A stretch of 64,000 bases of DNA from Aradus depressus. Its lineage: Eukaryota > Arthropoda > Insecta > Hemiptera > Aradidae. A model generated the notes under the pieces. That model was not told the origin of the DNA, did no database searches, and saw only the letters and a program-made list of their open reading frames with translations. Positions 10,943-20,432 of this stretch are shown here, one piece after another. How positions within the stretch are numbered: position 1 is the first letter of the stretch; the number at the start of each line of letters is the position of its first letter. The translations under genes were made by a program, and so were the position numbers. The stretch covers positions 5,715,107-5,779,106 of the forward strand of contig OY759225.1 of assembly GCA_963662175.1 (NCBI GenBank). Reading direction: 5' to 3'.

Positions 10943-11260
10943 ATTCGCCTGTTCATTGTTAATGCTTTATACCTAGATCTTAGAAGGGGTCACACATTTG
11001 AAATATGGGGACCGCCTTGTCATAAAATATCTCACAGCTTGACAATTTAGCTTAGTTAGGAATGTCTGACGTCATGGGGAACACCAGGAGGGAGGGTAAT
11101 GGGTTCCTTGAGAGGCTGACATTCTGTAATATTAACTTAGTCTTATCTCTTATGCTTTTGTCTGAGGATGGTAGAAATACCGAAAGTACTCCCATGTAAA
11201 TATAGTTAGTGAAATTAGACAATATCATAAATAAACAAGTTTTATTTATTTCAAGTTCAT
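10943..11260 (+). mobile_element. Right arm of 318-bp inverted repeat, Penelope-like terminus
   Basis: Same length as the left arm and inverted to it, giving a foldback with a loop of about 450 bp. Ends in CAAGTTTTATTTATTTCAAG. Any open frame in the arm is palindromic repeat, not a gene. Confidence 0.65.
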
Positions 11261-11279
11261 CCCAAATTTTGTCTACTTC

Positions 11280-11343
11280 ACTTAGGGAAGGGGTCTTTAA
11301 CGAATACCTGAGATGGAACAGACTCGGGACCATCGCTTAACGT
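11280..11343 (-). mobile_element. SINE body fragment
   Basis: Reverse-strand SINE middle section (TCTTTAACGAATACCTGA, then CTCGGGACCATCGCTTAACG). It ends abruptly just before the A-box minisatellite. Confidence 0.7.
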
Positions 11344-11368
11344 TGATGCTTTCCTTCATTTAGAGCGC

Positions 11369-11438
11369 CAGTAGCTCAGTGGCAGTAGCTCAGTGGCAGT
11401 AGCTCAGTGGCAGTAGCTCAGTGGCAGTAGCTCAGTGG
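11369..11438 (+). repeat. 14-bp minisatellite of the SINE A-box region
   Basis: Five tandem copies of CAGTAGCTCAGTGG, preceded by GCGC and followed by CTTCTGAGCTCAA. In other SINEs the head reads GCGCCGGTAGCTCAGTGGTATG..CTTCTGAGCTCAA. The internal promoter A-box segment of one SINE head has therefore been tandemly amplified. Confidence 0.85.
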
Positions 11439-11607
11439 CTTCTGAGCTCAACATCACTATTTAATATTTATTGGTTCAAGTATAGCAGATAGAAATGAAA
11501 TTCTAAGTCAGTTTTATTGTTTTAAAGAATTATATGACTAATTTAAGCTCTTTAATTGCTAAAAATATAGACCGTGCAGGTATATTCTTTTATAGTAAAC
11601 GTTTTTG

Positions 11608-12049
11608 AAATAGGTATAACATGAAACGACTATCAACCATCCTAACAAAATAGGTATAACATGAAACGACTATCAACCATCCTAACAAAATAGGTATAAC
11701 ATGAAACGACTATCAACCATCCTAACAAAATAGGTATAACATGAAACGACTATCAACCATCCTAACAAAATAGGTATAACATGAAACGACTATCAACCAT
11801 CCTAACAAAATAGGTATAACATGAAACGACTATCAACCATCCTAACAAAATAGGTATAACATGAAACGACTATCAACCATCCTAACAAAATAGGTATAAC
11901 ATGAAACGACTATCAACCATCCTAACAAAATAGGTATAACATGAAACGACTATCAACCATCCTAACAAAATAGGTATAACATGAAACGACTATCAACCAT
12001 CCTAACAAAATAGGTATAACATGAAACGACTATCAACCATCCTAACAAA
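11608..12049 (+). repeat. 40-bp minisatellite, 11 near-identical copies
   Basis: Period 40 bp with core TAGGTATAACATGAAACGAC followed by TATCAACCATCCTAACAAAA. Eleven copies show no visible differences apart from the edges, indicating recent expansion or homogenisation. It lies directly upstream of a TACTTCCCCAG-family repeat. Confidence 0.95.
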
Positions 12050-12094
12050 AATAATAGTTGAAGTAGCAAAAGGAACACGCACAGAAAGTTTACT

Positions 12095-12430
12095 TCCCCA
12101 GCAATACCAGGTATAGGGGAAGTTATGTAATCGGTCAAAATTCGATCTTGCGTTTTCAATGGAATTTCATGTTTTCCTACCTCCTAATTAAAAAAATGAA
12201 AAAAAAAAATAAATAAATAAATAAATTCTTTCTGTGTATGCCTGTAAACACGATAACTGTATTACTACGAAATTTTATATGTTAATTCAATGCTTTATAA
12301 GGACGACACCTATTCATTTTCAGCGGAATTAGACTAAAGAGAGGGAGGGATCAGGGGAGAACAACTCAAAATTCTCAATAAGTGCCGATGTAATGAATGT
12401 ATCAACATGACATTTTTTATATTTAAATTA
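12095..12430 (+). repeat. Dispersed TACTTCCCCAG repeat (family X)
   Basis: Starts TTACTTCCCCAGC and contains GGGGAAGTTATGTAATCGGT, ACGGAATTTCATGTTTTCC-like and GATGTAATGAATGTATC blocks. The same ordered blocks recur throughout the window, and the far end in other copies reads GCTGGGGAAGTA, the reverse complement of the start. Probably an old non-autonomous DNA transposon. Confidence 0.6.
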
Positions 12431-12449
12431 TATTCCTCTACACAATATA

Positions 12450-13375
12450 CACAGCTGATATCCCCACCCATCCATCAACACAACTCCACACCTTTGCAGA
12501 TGATACTGCAATCCTCTCTCCTCATCCCGACCCTGTCCTATCATCCAGACACCTACAAGAACACCTGATAACCCTTCAGTCCTGGTACAAAAAGTGGAGA
12601 GTGAAGGTGAACGATACAAAATCAGTTCACATCGTCTTCACCCTTCGTCGAAAATATACCTGCCCTCCAGTGTACCTTAACCAAAATCCCATCCCTTTAA
12701 AAAACGAAGTCCGCTCTCTAGGCCTCATACTCGACAAACGACTAACTTGGAATCCTCACACGAGACTGAAAAGACAAGAAATGAACAGACGTTATAAACT
12801 TCTACTACGACTGCTAGACAAAAGATCCAAACTAACTTTGACAACAAAACGACTTATATACAACGCAATACTCAAACCTATGTGGACTTACGGACTTGAA
12901 CTCTGGGGTTCTGCCAAGGCTTCCAATCTCCAGCGCATCCAATCCCTTTAATCCAAAATCCTTCGTACAATAGCCAATGCTCCTTACTAAGTCTCCAACA
13001 AAACTCTTCACACCGATCTTAATGTACCTTTCATTACTGAAGTCGCTAAATCCAAATATAAAAAATTATTTTCCCTTCTTAGTTCCCACAATAATCCTCT
13101 AGTCCGTGCCCTCCATTCTGCCATACTTCCCCAACGATGGCTTAAGCGTCACTGGCCTAGAGATTTCCTGAGCAGCAGCAGTAGTGACAGTGACAGTGAT
13201 TAGTTACAAATGAGAGAAAATCAGTGACTAGGGAGTGTCACCACTGGGTGATTTCTCCCCTCATGACATTTTGACATTGCCATTATCTCTGTATTAGCAT
13301 ATTTGCTTGTTGTATATATTTTTATACAGTTGTAAATATCTCTTTGTAAATTAAAAAAAATAAATTAAAAAAAAA
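12450..13375 (+). pseudogene. Jockey-type LINE 3' fragment (family D), two stops
   Basis: From about 12454 a frame reads the RT core HTFADDTAILSP, then the thumb region (VRSLGLILDKRLTWNPH, LKPMWTYGLELWGSAKASN). In-frame TAA codons interrupt at about 12948 and 12988. The frame then continues to a stop near 13202 after PRDFLSSSSSDSDSD. The 3' UTR ends in an A-rich tail near 13375. It is 5'-truncated, lacking endonuclease and most of the RT. A shorter sister at 25.3 kb shares the second stop. Confidence 0.8.
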
Positions 13376-13384
13376 TTATACTAA

Positions 13385-13500
13385 GGATTGCAACTATTAA
13401 TTTTCTGTGAAATCGGTCGAAGGGAAGATGAGACCAGACTTGAGTACCCTAATAACTGTCGATGTAATGAATGTATTGACAACAATTTTAGTATAATTCA
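13385..13500 (+). repeat. Family X fragment
   Basis: Contains ACTATTAATTTTCTGTGAAATCGGTCGAAGG-type sequence and GTCGATGTAATGAATGTATT. The remaining 230 bp up to 13734 holds no recognisable gene. Confidence 0.5.
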
Positions 13501-13734
13501 AAAGCCACTATGTAAGTGAAATAATGAGTTTTAGCACAAACGGTGAATTGGCTTTTGTGGTGAATATTAACCTAGATCAAATATTCTTCTACCCAGGCAT
13601 AAGTAACTATATACTGCACATTCATGTTATGTCACATTGATTTCATAGAACTTTTTATAATTTTATATTTTATAATATTTTTGGTTTTTTGTTATTATCT
13701 AATCATAAAATATATCCACAGTTGGTCAATAACG

Positions 13735-13925
13735 TTAGAATAGGTATTTCTACCCCCTAGGGAGGAGGACCCCTCCTACCCCAGGTACTCTTTAATATAA
13801 ATATTCCTTGCTCATATCTACATTGTTGTTGAACCTTGTGCTGACGATGGCATAAGCCGAAACCGGTACACATTTATGTATTTTTGGGGAATTAGACAAT
13901 ATTCAATAAAAAAGTGCTTTATTTA
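13735..13925 (+). mobile_element. Penelope-like 3' terminus, third copy
   Basis: Reads GACGATGGCATAAGCCGAAACCGG, then AATTAGACAATATTC and TGCTTTATTTATC. The order matches the arms at 10173-10490 and 10943-11260, but here as a single copy. Confidence 0.5.
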
Positions 13926-14564
13926 TCACATTTTTAATTTTATTTATTACTATTTCCACCATATTGATACAAAACGGAAAAAATATATTCGGAAGAGTCA
14001 TGGATTAATTCTTGGTGGGGAAGTACATAGCCAGTGATTTTTAAAATCAGGAAGTCGGAAAATTACTGACTGGTTATATAACTTGCTACAGCGGCGGAAG
14101 TAATGAAAGGATTGAACCAAGTAATAAGACGGGAAGTTTGTATCGGTTCTACAAACAGTCTCTTTAAATGTATGACACCCTTCTGCTTTTCATACCTTGC
14201 AATATTGTACAAACACTTTTAATCCTTGAAAAGTTTTTTTTTTTTCTTAACTAGAGCCATAGACGAGACTTGAGAAGAGACGTTGTGTCTCTTGGAGAGA
14301 GTAGTGCTGGGTCCGTTCATTGGAGAAAGGCTAGTCAACAGAGAACCGCAAGAAAGTTTTAAAGCCTTTTCGAGTCCATCTGAAGTAGGCCCCAGGCAAG
14401 CTAACCGCGGGGCCCAACTTTAGAGGGGGGCGCCCTCCCCATGTAAACTTAGAGGACCGCCCCCCTAACTAGGACAGAGGGGGCCCTATTGAATCAGGGC
14501 ACAGCCCCCGGGCACTCAATTCTATAATTATTGCCAACAACCCTTTAGCCATGTCTCATTTTTC
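13926..14564. other. Unassigned spacer
   Basis: Includes a short family X end (GGGGAAGTACATAGCCAGTGA near 14018) and a GC-richer segment at 14390-14520. No open frame, RNA gene or transposon end is convincing. Confidence 0.4.
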
Positions 14565-14770
14565 ATTTTTACTTTCCCAGCTATATGAAGAATTGGGGAA
14601 GTTATGTAATCGGTCGATAATTCGAAGTTGATTTTTCAACGGAATTTTATGTTTTCCGACCTCTAGATTCCAAATTAAAAAAAAAAAATCTGTGCGTGTG
14701 AACCGATTACATAACTTCCCCTATACAGATTTTTTTTCATATTTTCTCCATACTTCATATAACTAGAGAA
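14565..14770 (+). repeat. Family X copy with internal inverted end
   Basis: Starts ACTTTCCCAGC, includes GGGGAAGTTATGTAATCGGT at about 14596, then an inverted copy of that block (CCGATTACATAACTTCCCC) about 85 bp later. The result is a short foldback. Confidence 0.6.
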
Positions 14771-14840
14771 GTTAAAATGTACAAGAAACTGTCAACTGTA
14801 AGACGGGGTGTGGTAGTGGGGATGCTCATAAAACAATTAA

Positions 14841-15148
14841 GGGCGCCGGTAGCTCAGTGGTATGCGTGCTTGTCTTCTGAGCTCAAGATCGTGGGTTTGA
14901 AACCCGACCGAGGCCCTTAGTTTATTTTATCTGGGAGGTAAAATAAACTTAAGCACGCCGTCCTTCGGATGGGACGTAAGTCGATGGTCCCGAGCCAGTA
15001 CGATATCAGGTACTCGTTAACGACCCCTACCCTAGGTGAATAAAAATTTAGGGTAGACAACATTTACGACTCCCACTCCCGGGCTCATGTCCACCAGACG
15101 AAAGAGCGCTCTGGTAATAGGTGATATGACCTCGTAGTTAAAGCCCTC
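14841..15148 (+). mobile_element. SINE with intact tRNA-like head, 3'-truncated
   Basis: GGGCGCCGGTAGCTCAGTGG (A-box region) and GTGGGTTTGAAACCC (B-box region, one change from GGTTCGAAACC). The body hairpin AGTTTATTTTA/TAAAATAAACT is intact. The 3' domain is shortened around ACCAGACGAAAGAG, and the CCTAA tail is absent. Confidence 0.9.
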
Positions 15149-15194
15149 TGATAGTAACAAATATTATCATTATCAACTGCTAATTAGGTCAGTT

Positions 15195-15375
15195 TTTACT
15201 TCCCCAGTTATAGGGAAAATTATGTAATCGGTCAAGAAATTCGATGCAGAGTTTTCAACGGAATTTCATGTTTTTTGACCTCCTGATTCCAAAAATTAAA
15301 AAAAAAAATCGTTGTCGGAATTAATGTGTGTCTTTGAACTTGATAACTAGCGGCAGAGTGAATCTATCGACATGA
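15195..15375 (+). repeat. Family X fragment
   Basis: TTACTTCCCCAGTTATAGGG, then TTATGTAATCGGTCAAGAAATTC, ACGGAATTTCATGTTTT and ATCTATCGACATGAAATGT. Confidence 0.55.
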
Positions 15376-15519
15376 AATGTTACATGTGTGACTCTTGTTT
15401 ATTGGATTCATCATACAATTTTGTACAAAAAATGTATTTTATACATTATAAACATCAATCAACCAATATTGAATCTTAAAATACAAACACAACTGAGATG
15501 AATAAGAAAATAAATAAAT

Positions 15520-15775
15520 AATAGTGAAGCAGGGGCGGCTGCGATGGCTGGGGCATTTAAAGAGGATGGAGTCAGAGAGATTGCTGAGGAGGATACTGGA
15601 GGGACACCCGGGAGGACAAAGAAGAAGAGGAAGACCCCGCTTACGTTCACTGGAGGACGACCTCAGAACGATGGGTGTGAGAAGATGGAGACGGGAAGCC
15701 GAGGATAGAGAAGAATGGCGGAAGACCGTTGCAGAGGCCCAGGTTCTACAAGGACCGTAGCGACAGGATTTCTTT
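15520..15775 (+). pseudogene. LINE reverse transcriptase C-terminal tail (family G)
   Basis: A 78-codon frame ending at 15760 reads GRLRWLGHLKRMESERLLRR, GGQRRRGRPRLRSLEDDL, then RWRREAEDREEWRKTV. This is the classic basic tail of arthropod RTE- and CR1-like LINE ORF2s. It lacks an ATG start and any RT core, so it is a 5'-truncated insertion. The clade is uncertain because the tail is shared by several. Confidence 0.7.
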
Positions 15776-16205
15776 ATGAGAGGTCTTCTTCCATGACAAT
15801 ATTTCGGATGCTAATTTACTATGAATTTCAGCAGCCAACATTTAAGTCAAATATTCGAGTCTATGATCCTCGATTGACTTTGGAGGGAGAGCGAAAACAT
15901 ATTTTTTTTATGTTTACATAGATAAGACCGAGGCTTGTGTTCAACTTGTAATTTTTGGTTAATATTTTGATTCACTGCTATATCATAACCAATTTATATC
16001 TAATATTACCATACTATTAGGATAACAGAGACATATATTAAATGAGAACTGAATTTAATATCGGTAACGAGATAGTTATGTAAATTAACAGAACCTTCCC
16101 AATTATTTGATAGTCGCCTTGTTTAATAGCTCCCTTGGAACTGTGATTGGAGAAGGAGCGTCACGATCACGTCTTGGATACTGTTATTCCTATTAGTCAG
16201 TTATT
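15776..16205. other. Unassigned AT-rich spacer
   Basis: No open frame, tRNA-like sequence or repeat end was recognised. Confidence 0.4.
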
Positions 16206-16395
16206 GTGACTCATGCCCGGGCTTTATAACTTCGAGGTTATATCACCTACTGGTGGACATGAGCCTGACTCTACAATGTGAGTTCTAAATTTCCTGAAGG
16301 ACGGCGTGCTCAACGTTTTTTCATTTCCCAGATAAAAAAAAATCTTAGGGCTTTGGTCGTGTTTTGAACAAGCGATCTTGTGTTCAGTATCGAGT
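16206..16395 (-). mobile_element. Diverged SINE fragment
   Basis: Reverse-strand SINE: GACTCATGCCCGGGCTTTA, GTGGACATGAGCCTGACTCT, then GAAGGACGGCGTGCTCAA and a decayed head. The middle of the body is deleted. Confidence 0.75.
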
Positions 16396-16485
16396 TAGTA
16401 GTGTAACAACGATATAATAATTCCGGATTTAAAGTAGTTACATCAAAATCCCAAAAAATTACTTTTAACAAATAAATTATAAATG

Positions 16486-16838
16486 GAGGGCGCCGATAGC
16501 TCAGTGGTATGCGTGCGTGCCTTCTAAGCTCAAGATCGTGTGCTCGAAACCCGACCGAGGCCCTTAGTTTATTTTATCTGGGAGGTAAAATAAACTTAAG
16601 CACGCTGTCCTTCGGATGGGACGTTAAGCGATGGTCCCGAGCCTGTACGATGTCAGGTACTCGTTAAAGACCCCTGCCCTAGGTGAATAAAAATTTAGGG
16701 TAGGGAACATTTAGGACTCTCACAGTAGAGTCGGGCTCATGGGCTCATGTCCACCAGAGTGACGAAAGAGCGCTCTGGTAGTAGGCGATATACCTCATAG
16801 TTAAGGCCTGGACATGAGTCATAAAACCTAACCTAACC
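16486..16838 (+). mobile_element. Full-length SINE with 13-bp target-site duplication
   Basis: Reference copy of the family. It is flanked by TAAATTATAAATG at 16473-16485 and 16839-16851, which defines the element as about 353 bp. It has a GAGGGCGCCG start, an A-box-like TAGCTCAGTGG, a B-box-like GCTCGAAACC, an AT-rich hairpin, a body with CCGTCCTTCGGATGG-type sequence, a 3' hairpin CCAGAG/CTCTGG, and a CCTAACCTAACC tail. There is no poly(A). The duplication supports insertion by a LINE-type endonuclease. Which LINE mobilises it is unknown. Confidence 0.95.
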
Positions 16839-16878
16839 TAAATTATAAATGAATAAATACTCGATTTGGTGGTATATA

Positions 16879-17053
16879 CCTTCGGATGGGACATTAAATA
16901 GGTCCTGAGGCTATACTTGGCGAATAGACCTGAGTAAGCAACATTTAGGACTCCCATAATAGAGTCGGGCTCATGTCCACCAGAGTGACGAAAGAGCTCT
17001 CTGGTAGTAGGCGATATGACCTTGTAGATAAAGCCTGGACATGAGTTATAATA
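16879..17053 (+). mobile_element. SINE 3' fragment
   Basis: Starts in the body (CCTTCGGATGGGACATTAAA), loses part of the middle, and keeps the 3' domain (GTCGGGCTCATGTCCACCAG to GACATGAGT). The CCTAA tail is missing. Confidence 0.85.
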
Positions 17054-17774
17054 ACAACTAACTATTCTACGTAGAGGCCATATCAGATCGGAAGCTTAGA
17101 TGAATCTTTGCACATAGGCATCAATTGCTTTTAAGAGTCTTGCTCTACCTACTTTTCCAAATACCATCCTTTCGTTAGGGCTTAAGAGCTTTCTACTCCA
17201 GAACTTGAGGGCAGAGAAAGTTGTGAGTTAAGACCAAAGGCTTAGGCACTTTCTCAAACCTTCAGGTAATATATTGAACTCTGAAAATTACTCTCGTAAG
17301 ATAAAAAAAGTGTCAGAGCATTTGACTCAAAGATTACTGCGTTAAGAGAGAGAGAGAGAGAGAGAGGTGGATGAAGGAAGAACTAGCTTCGAAAGTTGAA
17401 GTTTGGAAAAAGAAAAGTAAGGGCCCCCCCCCCCCCCCCCCCCCCCACGACCAAGTCGGAGCAAAGTGACATTTAAATACGCTATGAAAACTTAATTTTC
17501 CAGGGTTTTTCCATCCCTTAGGAAAATATTCATGTTAGGCCCATTAGGGTGGCGACTCGGCCGTTCCGCTTTTTCAATTCCTTTTACGTCTTTTTCCTGA
17601 TTTGACAAAAATTTTATTTGTTGAATATACATCCAGATTTGATACCGGTAATCACATCTATAGAGTTGTACGCATGAAAATTTTACAATGTTCTCGTATA
17701 GCCTTATTTGAAGTACGCACCTATTCTAATATCGAAAAATTCCGAGATGGAGTTTTCAATGGAATTTCACCTAG
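17054..17774. other. Spacer with simple repeats
   Basis: GA-dinucleotide run near 17347-17366 and a 23-base poly-C at 17424-17446. Otherwise nothing recognisable. Confidence 0.45.
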
Positions 17775-17878
17775 GTGTGTAACGAATACCTGACATCGTA
17801 CATGCCATCGCTTAACGCCCCGTTAACGTTTCGAAGGTTTTGATCCCACGATCTTGAGCTCTGAAGGCGAGCACGCGA
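17775..17878 (-). mobile_element. Decayed SINE head fragment
   Basis: GAATACCTGACATCGTACA, CCATCGCTTAACG, then TTTGATCCCACGATCTTGAG (reverse of the B-box region) and GGCGAGCACGCG. Any open frame running through it is chance. Confidence 0.65.
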
Positions 17879-18119
17879 AATCACTAATATGTTTAGTGTT
17901 CTCATTCAAAACAAGATGGTGCTCCCCACTATGGTCCAACAAATAGTGTTTCGAACCAAAAACCAAGACATTTGTGCTACATTCTTCACATACATTTCTG
18001 TCAATAATATAGTTATATAACTTTACATTGTAAGTAAATGGCTGATAAGCTAAGTCCATAAGGCCACAAACAAATTTCAAAAAAAAAAAATAAATAAAAA
18101 ACGCATAGAAACTATTATT

Positions 18120-18720
18120 ATTTTTTTTTTTGTCTTTTATTTATAAAGATGCAACTGTTGCTAGGGTGCAACAACCAGCATCTATGATGGTTCGTATTGA
18201 TATGTTGGCGTGAATGGCATGTGAGAGGAAGGCCACCCAGTGGTAGGTCCTCGGGGCGAAAATTTATCTTAATTATTAGGACAAGAACAGAAAATAAATA
18301 AATAAATGTGAAAAAAAAATAAAAATATTAAGAACGAATATGATTCAAGGTGGCAGTAAGTCGCGGTTCCATCTTCTCTTCAACCTTCGTGGGGGGTTTT
18401 GTGGTAAGTGTTGTGAAGATAAAGTACGTATTTCTGGGTTTGTATGTGTGTAAAGTTTTCTAAAAAAACGTATGTAAGTAGTTTGTATTGTGTCGGGTAC
18501 TGTGTGTATCATAAGACGGGTGTTTATCAATCTGAGCGTTTTTGACTGAAACGCCTGAATTCGTTTGATGTTGGATGTTTTTGCTGAACCGTATATCTGT
18601 GATCCGTATGTCCATAATGGTCTAAATAAGTAAGTGTAACAGTTCCGTTTTTGTGTCATGTCCAATTTTGATCGTCTATTTAGAAGTCCGTAGAGTCTCA
18701 CACGAAACACGCTGAACCGT
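18120..18720 (-). pseudogene. Jockey-type LINE 3' fragment (family E), minus strand
   Basis: A 121-codon frame ends at 18345 with PPRRLKRRWNRDLLPP. It starts in the RT thumb (GLLNRRSKLDMTQKRNCYTY, then LWTYGSQIYGSAKTSN). The 3' UTR at 18130-18300 resembles that of the plus-strand copy at 20.0 kb, including a TAGCCTTCC/GGCCTTCCTCTC block and a GGTTGTTGC element. It ends in a T run (poly-A on the minus strand) near 18120. It lacks the RT catalytic core. Confidence 0.75.
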
Positions 18721-19179
18721 CGACTCAGAAACTAATTTTGAAATATTTTTTTTTAATTATTAGTAGTTTTCTAGTCCTGAGTAGGATTTCTCTGTTGCTT
18801 TTCAGCCAAATTGTCCTAAGAGTAAAATAGTTAAGAGATAATGTGAGAACTTGGTTGTTTATAAATAATACTAAGACACATTGAAAGAACATTGCCAACG
18901 GGCACACTGACTATTGACATTTTTTTTTGAGTAAACAAAAAAATGTTAGAATTATATTTCACGATGGTTAAGTCCAACATTCCAACCCTAATGTATTTGC
19001 ATTAGGTCTACTTAATTTTTATATTTAAACTTTTATTATATGTGAGATTATTATCAACTTTCATGTTTAAAAGTTATAAAACATAAGTTTTTTTTAAAAT
19101 TTTTGTTATGTTTTTATAAATGTGAAACTAAATCGGCAGTTATTAGTGGCATTAGTCAATTTCATTTTCGTTGTTTTTT
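18721..19179. other. AT-rich spacer between divergent LINE fragments
   Basis: No gene, tRNA-like sequence or repeat end recognised. It separates the 5' ends of two family E fragments that point away from each other. Confidence 0.4.
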
Positions 19180-20110
19180 ATTATTTACATATTAGCTACT
19201 TATACTTCCATCTTAGCTGCTGCTGAATCTTCCATACATGCCTCGTTCACATTACACCATGTTACTCAAATTGAGAACTGGTGCAACATTTGGAAAATTA
19301 AACTGAACACGCACAACTCACAACATATAACATTTACATTAAGACGAGATACATGTCCCGCCGTTTTTATCTACAACAAGCCCTTCCCTCAGACTAACAC
19401 AGTAAGATATTTGGGACTTACTCTTGTCAGAGGACTGACATGGAACCCTCATAAAAGCCTCATACGTGATACACTAAACAAACGATTTAAAATGCTTTAT
19501 TCTCTTCTGCATAGACATTCAAAATTGCCCTTAACATAAAAGCGAAACTGCTGCAGATTTCTAGTAAAGCCACTCTGGATGTATGGCTCACAAATCTACG
19601 GTTCGGCTAAAATATCTAACCTGAAACGTATCCAGGTTTTCCAGTCAAAGACACTCAGACTCATTACACAATGCCCACCATACGTAAGTAACAGAACACT
19701 TCACAATGACCTCATGATAAACACAGTACACGACACAATTCAGGACCTTTACAGACGTAAACTTTACAAATTGCATTCACACCCAAATCCATACATCCAC
19801 TCACTTTCTTCACCACACTTGCCACACAATCCTCCCAGGAGATTGAAGAGGAGTTGGAACCGTGACTTAATATAATCCCAAATTGCAACCCCCCACTTCT
19901 TGTAACAAAATCATAATATCTCCATAATATTCATTGATAATAATCATAATATTCATTGTTTTTAAATTTCGCCCAGAGGAGCTACCGTGGGGTAGCCTTC
20001 CTCTCTCACGCCAATCAGGACATCCACATTCAATGAAGTCCTCTTGGTAGCTGGTTGTTGCGTCATGGTAACAGCTGCGACCAACATTATAAGACAAAAA
20101 AAAAAAAAAA
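19180..20110 (+). pseudogene. Jockey-type LINE 3' fragment (family E), plus strand
   Basis: Frame 19171-19539 reads LATYTSILAAAESS where related LINEs have FADDTAIL, so the catalytic Asp pair appears lost. It continues as VRYLGLTLVRGLTWNPH to a TAA at 19537. The protein resumes in another frame (WMYGSQIYGSAKISNLKRIQ) and ends after RRLKRSWNRDLI at 19875. The 3' UTR carries CCGTGGGGTAGCCTTCCTC and ends in poly-A at about 20096-20110. A SINE has inserted at this tail. Confidence 0.8.
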
Positions 20111-20119
20111 ACTTTACTT

Positions 20120-20419
20120 TAGGTTAGGTTAGGTTTTATGACTCATGCCCGGGCTTTAACTACAAGGTCATAATATGGACATTATCGCCTATTACCAGAG
20201 TGCTCTTTCGTCACTCTGGTGGACTTGAGCCCGACTCTACTGTGGGAGTCCTTTTAACGAGTACCTGACATCGTATAGGCTCGGGACCATCGCTTAACGT
20301 CCCATCCGAAGGACGGCGTGCTTAAGTTTATTTTATTTGGGAGATAAAGGTCGGGTTTCGAACCCACAATCTTGAGCTCAGAAGACAAGCACGCATAACA
20401 CTGAGCTACCGGCCTCCTC
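20120..20419 (-). mobile_element. SINE with 13-bp target-site duplication
   Basis: AAAAACTTTACTT occurs at 20107-20119 and 20420-20432. The element starts (reverse strand) with TTAGGTTAGG units and ends at the head GAGCTACCGGCCTCCTC. Part of the central body is missing. The target is the poly-A end of a LINE, as expected for an endonuclease preferring A-rich sites. Confidence 0.93.
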
Positions 20420-20432
20420 AAAAACTTTACTT

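Noticed and set aside
14860..14920. True tRNA gene
   Set aside because: The head has A- and B-box-like sequences, but the anticodon stem does not pair and the same sequence recurs as a SINE.
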